In this document: one piece after another, positions 1 to 4,820 of the stretch
Layout of the letters: each line of letters begins with the position of its first letter
Numbering within the stretch: position 1 is the stretch's first letter
Assembly (NCBI GenBank): GCA_003168235.1
Contig: PMSZ01000324.1
Span: 1 to 5,239 of the forward strand
Length of the DNA stretch: 5,239 bases
Origin: Acidobacteriaceae bacterium
Lineage (GTDB): Bacteria; Acidobacteriota; Terriglobia; Terriglobales; Acidobacteriaceae
Direction of reading: 5' to 3'
Notes under the pieces: model-generated
What the model was told of the DNA's origin: nothing
Database searches by the model: none
The model's input: only the letters and a program-made list of their open reading frames with translations
Program-made: the position numbers and the translations under genes

Positions 1-374
1 CCAAGTCTTACAAATATGTGCAGGAGCACGAAGAGGAGTTGAACGAAGTTGGTTTTGTGCCGGTTTTTGAAGAAATCAACGTTGACTACGATCCGGGAAC
101 GACCTTTGAGATCACCATGCACGATGGATCGAGTCTTCGCTTGAGCAAGCTGGAGGCAGACTATGACCCGACCGACAGAATTCAGGCCGTGCGCCGGTTG
201 ATGGAAGCCCACGCGAAAGGTGAAGTGCTGACCGGCATGTTCTACGTCAATGCCAAAGCCCCAAGCTTCATCGATATGCTCAACCTGACCGATCAGCCGC
301 TCGCAACCCTGCCCGAATCGTTGACCCGTCCCAGCAGGGAAGTGCTGGCAAAGTGCATGGAAGAGCTGCAGTAG
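1..374 (+). CDS. korB: 2-oxoacid:ferredoxin oxidoreductase, beta subunit, C-terminal part (5' end outside window)
   Basis: This is the last 123 codons of a gene that enters from the left edge. The frame is open to position 3 (K-S-Y-K-Y-V-Q-E-H-E-E-E-L...), so the GTG at 18 is an internal valine, not a start. The fragment resembles the C-terminal end of KorB-type beta subunits: an EHEEELNE stretch, FVPVFEEI, a DYDPTDR motif followed by A-V-R-R-L-x-E-A, GEVLTG, and the ending YVNAKAPSFIDMLNLTDQPLATLP. In this family the beta subunit carries thiamine diphosphate and, with the alpha/gamma subunit, oxidatively decarboxylates 2-oxoglutarate or a related 2-oxoacid to the acyl-CoA, reducing ferredoxin in the cytoplasm. 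The ThDP-binding part lies upstream, out of view, as would the partner korA that usually precedes korB. The gene ends with TAG at 372-374. Recognition rests on remembered family sequence. Substrate preference (2-oxoglutarate versus pyruvate or another 2-oxoacid) cannot be settled from this tail. Confidence 0.8.
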   Translation, partial: KSYKYVQEHEEELNEVGFVPVFEEINVDYDPGTTFEITMHDGSSLRLSKLEADYDPTDRIQAVRRLMEAHAKGEVLTGMFYVNAKAPSFIDMLNLTDQPLATLPESLTRPSREVLAKCMEELQ

Positions 375-440
375 GGTTCGCAGATCGTAGGTAATTGTTT
401 AAGGGGCATGTGCAAAAGTGCTCAGCTATAGGACGTTGCG

Positions 441-489
441 CCCTATTAGCATGACTACATGAAAGACACATGAAGTCACGCGAATAGGG
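441..489. repeat. 49-nt imperfect palindrome (hairpin) overlapping the RBS of the DUF3494 gene
   Basis: The two 21-nt arms, 441-461 and 469-489, are complementary at 18 of 21 positions around a 7-nt loop (AAAGACA, 462-468). The blocks are CCCTATT (441-447) with AATAGGG (483-489), GC (449-450) with GC (480-481), TGACT (452-456) with AGTCA (474-478), and CATG (458-461) with CATG (469-472). Three single symmetric mismatches separate them, with no bulges. The right arm includes the first bases of the Shine-Dalgarno sequence (486-492) of the gene at 497. A 7-bp direct repeat, ACATGAA, lies inside at 457-463 and 468-474 with an 11-bp period. No T-run follows on either strand, so it is not a standard intrinsic terminator. 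It could be an mRNA structure at the translation start, a protein-binding site, or a dispersed REP-like element. Confidence 0.75.
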
Positions 490-492
490 AGG
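486..492 (+). promoter_or_regulatory. Shine-Dalgarno sequence of the DUF3494 gene
   Basis: AGGGAGG lies four bases before the ATG at 497 (a short but workable spacing) and fixes this start. Positions 486-489 also form the end of the right arm of the palindrome at 441-489, so pairing would cover about half of the site. I found no convincing -35/-10 pair for the gene between 375 and 440. Confidence 0.8.
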
Positions 493-496
493 AAAT

Positions 497-1249
497 ATGA
501 AATTGCTCGCCGCTTTGTTGCTCGTTTTATCGTCTTTGGGTACTGGCGCTTTTGCCCAAACTGAGATCGATCTTGGAACCGCTGACAAATTTGCTTTGCT
601 GGGTGCCTCCGGCATCACCAACGTCAGCGCACATACCTTCGTCATTGGCGATGTAGGCAGTTCCCCGACACCTGCTGTAACTGGCCTCACGCAATCTCAG
701 GTAAACGGTATCCTGTACCTCGATGCGAGCGCCGTGACGGCCCAGGCACAAACGGATCTGAGTACGGCATACACTGAAGCTTTCAACGCGCCGTGTGGCA
801 CCGACCTTACGGGCACGGATCTAGGCGGATTGACGCTTGTACCCGGAGTCTATTGCTTTTCGTCTTCCGCCGGACTGACTGGCGCTCTGACGCTCGACGC
901 TCAGGGAGATGTGAATGCGCAGTGGATTTTCCAGATGGGCAGCACTCTGACGACGGCCAGCGATTCCACAGTGTCCATAATTCTGAAGAAGAAGGACGGG
1001 CCCCAGCCGCTCTGGGAAAAAGGATTGGAAGGTTGCAACGTGTATTGGCAGGTCGGTTCCTCAGCGACGATTGGGATCGGCTCCATTTTCCGCGGAAAAA
1101 TCCTGGCGCTTGCCAGCATCACGCTAAATGGCGGCACCTTTCACGGTAAAGCGCTAGCCAGTACTGGTGCGATCTCGATAGCCAGCCAGGAAACGGTTAA
1201 CGGTCCGCCATGCGATGCACCTAAGATTTCAAGTCCTGTGCTGCCGTAG
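497..1249 (+). CDS. Secreted DUF3494 / ice-binding-like protein
   Basis: The 250-residue product begins with a typical Sec signal peptide: Lys2, a hydrophobic core at about 3-16, and a likely cleavage after AFA (20|21). The rest is a single DUF3494 domain, the family of microbial ice-binding proteins that fold as an irregular beta-solenoid with a long alpha helix. Family hallmarks are the opening LGTADKFALLGASGITN (26-42), GDVGSSP (51-57), the helix AVTAQAQTDLSTAYTEA (79-95), TGTDLGGLTLVPGVYCF (105-121), TLDAQGD (132-138), WIFQMGSTLTTAS (143-155), CNVYWQVGSSATIG (180-193), and FRGKILALASITLNGGT (198-214). Cysteines at 100, 120, 180 and 239 could form disulfides after export. One region departs from the usual pattern: a charged loop, KKKDGPQPLWEKGLEG (164-179), sits where family members typically have a few residues such as INGAQA. 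No PEP-CTERM, LPXTG or transmembrane anchor follows, so it is probably released or periplasmic. Many family members have unproven ice activity, and an adhesion or matrix role is also possible. It starts after a good RBS and ends 4 bp from the convergent alcohol dehydrogenase. Confidence 0.9.
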   Translation: MKLLAALLLVLSSLGTGAFAQTEIDLGTADKFALLGASGITNVSAHTFVIGDVGSSPTPAVTGLTQSQVNGILYLDASAVTAQAQTDLSTAYTEAFNAPCGTDLTGTDLGGLTLVPGVYCFSSSAGLTGALTLDAQGDVNAQWIFQMGSTLTTASDSTVSIILKKKDGPQPLWEKGLEGCNVYWQVGSSATIGIGSIFRGKILALASITLNGGTFHGKALASTGAISIASQETVNGPPCDAPKISSPVLP

Positions 1250-1253
1250 GGAG

Positions 1254-2273
1254 TTATCCGCCCATGGTTAGCACGACGCGAAAGCGGGCGCGTCCGCTAA
1301 TCATCTGGTCGTAAGCTTCAGCAGCTTTTTCCAGAGGGAATTTCTCGATCATCGGACGAACTCCCGTGAGCGTGCTGAAGCGCATGGTGTCTTCAGAATC
1401 GGTGGCAATTCCGGAAGCCCACCCCTGCAGCGCCTTGCGGCCTCTGATTAATTGAATGGGCGTGACCGGGATGGGGTCCTGAGTAGCGCCTACAACGACC
1501 ATCTCGCCATTGACAGAAAGTCCATCGAACAGCGCGGCCATCGATTTCGAATCGGGAGCGGTGGCGAGAATGATGCGAGCGCCTCCGAACTTCTGCAACT
1601 CCGCAACCGGATCGCCCGCGGCGGTGTCGACATAGTGCCACGCTCCCAGTTTGCGCGCCAGCGCTTCTTTGTCTTTGCCGCGCCCGATGGCGATTGTGCG
1701 GAAGCCCATTTGCCGCGCGTATTGAATCCCGAGATGGCCTAATCCTCCAATGCCTTGCACAGCGACCAGATCTCCGGCGCGCGCGCCGGAATTGCGCAGC
1801 GCATTGAAAACTGTGATGCCCGCGCAGAGCAGCGGCGCGGCATCTGCGGCAGCCAAATCGTCGGGGATGGCCGCCACGGCCTCGGCCGGCGAGATCATAT
1901 ATTCCTGGTAGCCGCCGTCGTGGGTGATGCCGGTAATCTTTTCGTTCTTGCAGTTGATGAAATCTCCGCGGCGGCAGGCTTCGCAGGTGAAATCGTGGCC
2001 GCCGTGCCATCCCACACCCACGCGCTGTCCGGGCTTCCAGTTGGTAACGTCAGCGCCGACGGCGTCGATGCGGCCGGCAATTTCGTGTCCGGGAACCCGC
2101 GGGTACTGGATCCCAGGCCAATAGCCCTCTTTCACCACCGCGTCGCTATGGCAGATGCCGCAAGCTTCAACTTTAATTCTGACTTGATTCCGGCCGGGCT
2201 CGGGAATGTTCCTCTCCACGAGCTCAAAATTCCCTCCGGCCTTGCTGACTTGGACGACTTTCATCTTAGGCAT
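1254..2273 (-). CDS. Zinc-dependent alcohol dehydrogenase (MDR superfamily, CAD-like)
   Basis: The 339-residue product has the usual length for medium-chain zinc alcohol dehydrogenases, which interconvert alcohols and aldehydes with NAD(P)(H) in the cytoplasm. The N-terminal GroES-like catalytic domain shows the expected catalytic zinc ligands: Cys41 in GICHSD, His63 in PGHE, and Cys150 in LLCAG. The Rossmann domain carries GIGGLGH (174-180), and the segment IGRGKDK (196-202) follows the second beta strand. The structural-zinc lobe has Cys97, Cys100 and Cys108 in C-x2-C-x7-C, but the first expected cysteine is Asp94 (GGHDFTC), so this site has three Cys plus Asp or may be altered. The overall pattern recalls the cinnamyl-alcohol-dehydrogenase-like branch. 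The natural substrate and the NAD/NADP preference cannot be read with confidence. ATG at 2273 is preferred over Met4 because GAGGA lies 7 nt upstream of it. The gene runs alone, divergent from the MgtC-DUF4010 gene and convergent with the DUF3494 gene. Confidence 0.93.
   Translation of the reverse strand: MPKMKVVQVSKAGGNFELVERNIPEPGRNQVRIKVEACGICHSDAVVKEGYWPGIQYPRVPGHEIAGRIDAVGADVTNWKPGQRVGVGWHGGHDFTCEACRRGDFINCKNEKITGITHDGGYQEYMISPAEAVAAIPDDLAAADAAPLLCAGITVFNALRNSGARAGDLVAVQGIGGLGHLGIQYARQMGFRTIAIGRGKDKEALARKLGAWHYVDTAAGDPVAELQKFGGARIILATAPDSKSMAALFDGLSVNGEMVVVGATQDPIPVTPIQLIRGRKALQGWASGIATDSEDTMRFSTLTGVRPMIEKFPLEKAAEAYDQMISGRARFRVVLTMGG
1773..1790. repeat. 18-bp perfect palindrome inside the alcohol dehydrogenase gene
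   Basis: TCCGGCGCGCGCGCCGGA is its own reverse complement, with an alternating CG core of 10 bases. It encodes S-G-A-R-A-G (residues 162-167 of the dehydrogenase) just before the NAD(P)-binding strand. Since this protein segment is ordinary for the family, the symmetry may simply reflect GC-rich codon choice. Confidence 0.7.
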
Positions 2274-2280
2274 AGTTCTT

Positions 2281-2285
2281 TCCTC
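2281..2285 (-). promoter_or_regulatory. Shine-Dalgarno sequence of the alcohol dehydrogenase gene
   Basis: On the minus strand GAGGA (within ATGAGGAAAGAACT) ends 7 nt before the ATG at 2273. This supports that start over the in-frame ATG three codons later, for which the spacing would be 16 nt. Confidence 0.75.
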
Positions 2286-2392
2286 ATGAATTCAGAAAAA
2301 TAGAATTGACGACACGATAAAGGATGACGGAGCGATGGAAAACGACTCAGACCGAGCACGGTTCTCGATAGGAATGTGAACCCAGGTTTGCG

Positions 2393-2452
2393 CAATACCT
2401 AAAGTGAAAATCCCAAACTTTTTAGCTCAGTTTCGAAAACTCTGCGGTATTG
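2393..2452. repeat. Inverted repeat and possible branched fold upstream of the MgtC-DUF4010 gene
   Basis: CAATACC (2393-2399) and GGTATTG (2446-2452) are perfect 7-bp inverted repeats whose centres are 53 bp apart, about five helical turns. Between them lie two shorter stems: TAAAGT (2400-2405) with ACTTTTTA (2417-2424, two bases bulged), and AGTTT (2429-2433) with AAACT (2437-2441) around a CGA loop. The left repeat also overlaps the 8-bp palindrome TTGCGCAA (2388-2395). The block sits 7 nt before the ATG at 2460, in the gap shared with the divergent dehydrogenase gene. It could be an operator pair for a regulator of either gene or, if the transcript starts upstream, a folded leader. AT-rich chance pairing remains possible. 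Confidence 0.4.
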
Positions 2453-2459
2453 TTCCTTT

Positions 2460-3734
2460 ATGGAGGCTCTGGGATCGCCCGCGGCAATGATCGTTGCTCG
2501 GTTTCCACCGGCAGAAGTGGCGGCAAAGATTGCCGTCTCTCTGGGAATTGGTTTGCTGGTGGGGATTGAAAGGGAGTGGTCGAACAAGGACCTCGGTGCG
2601 CGCACGTTCGCCTTGACCGCGCTCTTGGGAACGACTGCCGCTCTTTTCGGGTCAGCGATGGTTATCGCGTCCATGGTGGGAGTATTTCTCATCGTGGTTG
2701 CCGCCAACGCCCGTGCTGTGCTGGTTGACCGGTCCCTGGAAGCGACCACGTCGACCGCATTGCTCGTGATTTTTGTTTTGGGAGCGCTCGCCGGTCAAGG
2801 TCACCTATTTACGCCAGTAGCAGCAGCCATCCTGATGACCATGCTACTAGCGTGGAAGGGAGAGTTGCGCCGGTTTGCAGGCGGATTGAAACCCGAGGAA
2901 ATCAGGAGCGCGGTTCTCCTGGGATTGATCGGGCTCGTGGTCTATCCGATATTACCCAACCGGTTCATTGACAGATGGGAATTGATCAATCCGCGAGAAG
3001 CCTGGATAACGGTCATCATCATTGCAGGCATTGCGTTCGTGAACTACGTTCTGCTCAAGATGTACGGCACGCGAGGCATATACCTGAGCGGTTTTCTTGG
3101 AGGTTTTGTTAATAGCAGCGCCGCTGCACTGGAACTGGCTAGACCGGTTGGAGCCGGAAGTACCGCGTCCGGCGTTGCGCTTTCGGCCATGCTCCTCACG
3201 ATCATTGCGATGTTTGTGCGGAACCTGGTTATTCTTGCGCTCCTGTCGCCGACGGCGGTAGCAACCGCAGCCGGGCCCCTGCTTGTCATGGCTGCAGTGG
3301 CCCTCGCATTTGTACGCCGCGCAAGCAAACACGATGAAGCTGGGCGCACGGAGCTTCACCTGGAGTTGCCCGTTTCTCTCAAACGTGTGTTGAGCTTCGC
3401 CGCACTTTTTTTGGTGATTCAAGTCCTCTGCACTTTAGGTCAGCGTTACTTGGGAAAGATCGGGTTTCTCGGGATAAGCGTGCTCGGCGGTTTAGTCAGC
3501 AGCGCAAGTACGTCCGCCGCCGCCGCGAACATGGTTGGCCATCGACAGATGCAGCCCGCACTGGCCTCCGAAGGCGTAGTGCTGGCATCGGTCGCCAGCG
3601 CTCTCATTAATCTCCCTATCCTTTATCGCAGCGTCAAAAATCCGGCGCTGTTGAAACGTTTGACGAGGTATACGGTGATCTTGGCGGCGATTGGTATTGC
3701 CGTGCTAGTACTGCAGGAATACATCCGAAGATAG
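2460..3734 (+). CDS. MgtC/SapB-DUF4010 multipass membrane protein
   Basis: The 424-residue product joins an N-terminal MgtC/SapB domain to a C-terminal DUF4010 domain, an architecture known in many soil bacteria. The MgtC part (about 20-140) has the signature GIGLLVGIERE (29-39) with the conserved ARTF (47-50), then several hydrophobic helices. The DUF4010 part (about 180-420) has two similar glycine/serine motifs, LGGFVNSSAAALELARP (213-229) and LGGLVSSASTSAAAANM (342-358). These may line a pore or mark an internal repeat. Hydrophobicity suggests at least ten membrane helices, with a short charged stretch at 286-308. MgtC of Salmonella is a virulence and magnesium-starvation factor; the role of this larger form is unknown, so ion or envelope homeostasis is only a guess. 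Start: ATG 2460 has no Shine-Dalgarno sequence, and the only other nearby candidate, Met10 at 2487, has none either. No other ATG, GTG or TTG lies in frame upstream before the stop at 2400. TATTGT lies 6 nt before ATG 2460. The gene stands alone, with convergent and divergent neighbours. Confidence 0.9.
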   Translation: MEALGSPAAMIVARFPPAEVAAKIAVSLGIGLLVGIEREWSNKDLGARTFALTALLGTTAALFGSAMVIASMVGVFLIVVAANARAVLVDRSLEATTSTALLVIFVLGALAGQGHLFTPVAAAILMTMLLAWKGELRRFAGGLKPEEIRSAVLLGLIGLVVYPILPNRFIDRWELINPREAWITVIIIAGIAFVNYVLLKMYGTRGIYLSGFLGGFVNSSAAALELARPVGAGSTASGVALSAMLLTIIAMFVRNLVILALLSPTAVATAAGPLLVMAAVALAFVRRASKHDEAGRTELHLELPVSLKRVLSFAALFLVIQVLCTLGQRYLGKIGFLGISVLGGLVSSASTSAAAANMVGHRQMQPALASEGVVLASVASALINLPILYRSVKNPALLKRLTRYTVILAAIGIAVLVLQEYIRR

Positions 3735-3762
3735 AAAAGTAGGGGAAGCAATTCAAGCCACC

Positions 3763-3780
3763 TGGCCTCGACGCAGGCCA
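3763..3780. terminator. Small hairpin between two convergent genes, possible bidirectional terminator
   Basis: TGGCCT (3763-3768) and AGGCCA (3775-3780) form a perfect 6-bp stem with a 6-nt loop (CGACGC). It is the only clear stem in the 78-bp gap between the convergent stops at 3734 and 3813, where a shared terminator would be expected. No T-run follows on either strand, so the call rests mainly on position. A weak AGGT/ACCT stem at 3797-3811 is not convincing. Confidence 0.3.
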
Positions 3781-3812
3781 TCAGACGAGCAGGTGCAGGT
3801 CACAACTACCTA

Positions 3813-4598
3813 TTAGCGCTTGTTGACGGCCAACCAGGGCATCTCGCGGTAGGAATCCGCCACCACCCAGCCACACGTCGTCAGCGCCCAGGAGAGAACG
3901 GTCTCGCTCCACTGAAAAGCGGTCTTGGGGCCTGGCGCCGCCACAATGGGGACCCACACCAGCATCGTGAACATGCCCATCTGCAATGCTGAGAGCGCGG
4001 CCGCCAGCCGTGCATACACACCGATGATCACCGCCACGCCCGCCGCGATGAATGCACCGCCGGTGAAATACGCCCACGCCACGTGCCCCGGCAGCCAGCC
4101 AGGCACCAGCGGGGCCGTGTTTTGGAGATAGGTGAAATGGGCCACGCCGAACGGAATTAAAGCCAGCCCGTAGAAGACCCTCGCGATGCGCACCCCTGTG
4201 TCGCCGGTCCCGAAACTGAGGTGCCGTCTGTCCCAGTCGGTGGCGAACCAGGCATACAGTACCCAGGCGGCCGCCACTATCACCGCAGTCTGGCACCACG
4301 GCCAGTAAGCATCCACCGTGAACGTACGGAAGAAACTTGGCACTCTCAACACCGCCATCCAAAGCAGAAGAAAAACGAGCAGCACGCGGGCAGCCGGAGC
4401 GGCGACGCGCTGAAAGAGCAGGCCTATGCCAGATGCCAGGGAGATGATCGCGCAGAGATAGGCCAGCACTTCGCGTGCCGGTACAGTCTTCGGTACCGGC
4501 TGCCATATCGCGCTGAAATTGCCTGTCATCAGGCCGAGGATTCCAAGGCCGATCAGGGTCGCCGCAAAGACCGCATGACCCACGCTTGCGATGCGCAT
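3813..4598 (-). CDS. DoxX-like integral membrane protein with two tandem four-helix units
   Basis: The 261-residue product is very hydrophobic, with about eight predicted membrane helices: roughly 5-25, 43-63, 67-90, 101-119, 136-156, 172-195, 198-220 and 230-250. Typical DoxX-family proteins have four helices and about 130-160 residues; this one is twice that, and its halves align. Residues 35-88 and 165-218 match without gaps at 12 of 54 positions, sharing VP-x3-P-x5-AY-x7-A-x-G (35-57 and 165-187) and a VP pair at the end of the next helix (86-87 and 216-217). DoxX relatives range from the thiosulfate:quinone oxidoreductase subunit of Acidianus to uncharacterised respiratory or stress-linked membrane proteins, and no catalytic motif is visible here. 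The function is unknown, and the family assignment is by helix pattern and length, so another small membrane family is possible. The start is secure: GGAGGA lies 7 nt before ATG at 4598. The gene is monocistronic in this window. Confidence 0.75.
   Translation of the reverse strand: MRIASVGHAVFAATLIGLGILGLMTGNFSAIWQPVPKTVPAREVLAYLCAIISLASGIGLLFQRVAAPAARVLLVFLLLWMAVLRVPSFFRTFTVDAYWPWCQTAVIVAAAWVLYAWFATDWDRRHLSFGTGDTGVRIARVFYGLALIPFGVAHFTYLQNTAPLVPGWLPGHVAWAYFTGGAFIAAGVAVIIGVYARLAAALSALQMGMFTMLVWVPIVAAPGPKTAFQWSETVLSWALTTCGWVVADSYREMPWLAVNKR
4477..4500. repeat. 8-bp inverted repeat within the DoxX-like gene
   Basis: GCCGGTAC (4477-4484) and GTACCGGC (4493-4500) are perfect inverted repeats around an 8-nt loop, about 100-120 nt inside the coding region from the start codon. 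They encode part of the segment QPVPKTVPA (33-41) that opens the inter-helix loop. A hairpin in the early mRNA is possible, but this may be a coding coincidence. Confidence 0.5.
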
Positions 4599-4605
4599 TG
4601 CCCTA

Positions 4606-4611
4606 TCCTCC
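4606..4611 (-). promoter_or_regulatory. Shine-Dalgarno sequence of the DoxX-like gene
   Basis: On the minus strand GGAGGA precedes the ATG at 4598 with a 7-nt spacer. It is the strongest ribosome binding site of the window and fixes the start. Confidence 0.85.
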
Positions 4612-4629
4612 GATGGTGTTCAGGTTTAT

Positions 4630-4723
4630 CGCAGCAGTACAGGCGTCCATTGTAGGTCAGATGCGATATTGGACCGGGAAATGCCGCAGCAGTTGCATGA
4701 AGCCGTCGTCGGCCCATTGTTGG
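4630..4723. repeat. Two interleaved pairs of short direct repeats in the divergent gap
   Basis: CGCAGCAGT occurs at 4630-4638 and 4685-4693 (55-bp period). CCATTGTAGG at 4647-4656 recurs as CCATTGTTGG at 4714-4723 (9 of 10 identical, 67-bp period). The first copy of the second pair contains the possible -10 box of the DoxX-like gene. They might be binding sites for a regulator of the divergent pair, but the two periods differ, so they are not one duplicated block. Confidence 0.4.
4649..4654 (-). promoter_or_regulatory. Possible -10 box for the DoxX-like gene
   Basis: TACAAT on the minus strand matches the sigma-70 -10 consensus at five of six positions. It would place the transcript start near 4642, with a leader of about 45 nt that includes the good ribosome binding site. 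No good -35 box is seen 16-18 bp upstream of it, so this is weak. Confidence 0.3.
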
Positions 4724-4807
4724 CAAATCAGGCGACTCGGCTTAAGGTCAATAAAGCTTCAGATCAATAGGAGAGAGGGGATTTTGCTTCCGTCTGCGCT
4801 TGTAGAT

Positions 4808-4813
4808 TACATT
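4808..4813 (+). promoter_or_regulatory. Possible -10 box for a leaderless S10 peptidase transcript
   Basis: TACATT (TANNNT form) ends 7 nt before the ATG at 4821, the spacing expected if transcription starts at the A of the start codon. TTGCTT at 4784-4789 lies 18 bp upstream as a poor -35 match. The lack of a Shine-Dalgarno sequence at this start agrees with the idea. Confidence 0.3.
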
Positions 4814-4820
4814 ATTGAGA

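Noticed and set aside
18..20. GTG as the start of a short 118-residue protein at the left edge
   Set aside because: The frame continues upstream to the window edge, and the residues before GTG (K-S-Y-K-Y) fit the KorB tail, so this is a truncated larger gene.
441..489. Intrinsic terminator for the korB transcript
   Set aside because: The stem is long but no T-run follows on either strand, and it abuts the next gene's ribosome binding site. Kept as a palindrome instead.
280..690. Minus-strand 136-codon open frame across the korB end and the DUF3494 start
   Set aside because: It overlaps two well-supported genes on the other strand, has no recognisable family and no ribosome binding site I trust. 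It is antisense shadow.
793..1149. 118-codon plus-strand frame inside the DUF3494 gene
   Set aside because: Arg/His/Ser-rich translation typical of an off-frame reading of GC-rich coding DNA. The DUF3494 frame accounts for this region.
1755..2303. 182-codon plus-strand frame opposite the alcohol dehydrogenase
   Set aside because: It is antisense to an intact dehydrogenase with all catalytic motifs. The translation matches no family I know.
2306..2311. TTGACG as a -35 box for the MgtC-DUF4010 gene
   Set aside because: No -10-like hexamer lies 16-18 bp downstream, and the start codon is about 150 bp away.
2952..3422. 156-codon minus-strand frame opposite the MgtC-DUF4010 gene
   Set aside because: Charged low-complexity translation complementary to membrane-helix codons, which is a common artefact.
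3781..4506. 241-codon minus-strand frame overlapping the DoxX-like gene in another frame
   Set aside because: The Gly/Arg/His-rich product lacks membrane helices, while the other frame has a strong ribosome binding site and a coherent eight-helix protein.
4720..4748. TTGGCA-17 bp-TAAGGT as an upstream promoter for the S10 gene
   Set aside because: The -35 match is good, but the -10 matches only three of six positions, so it was not listed as a feature.
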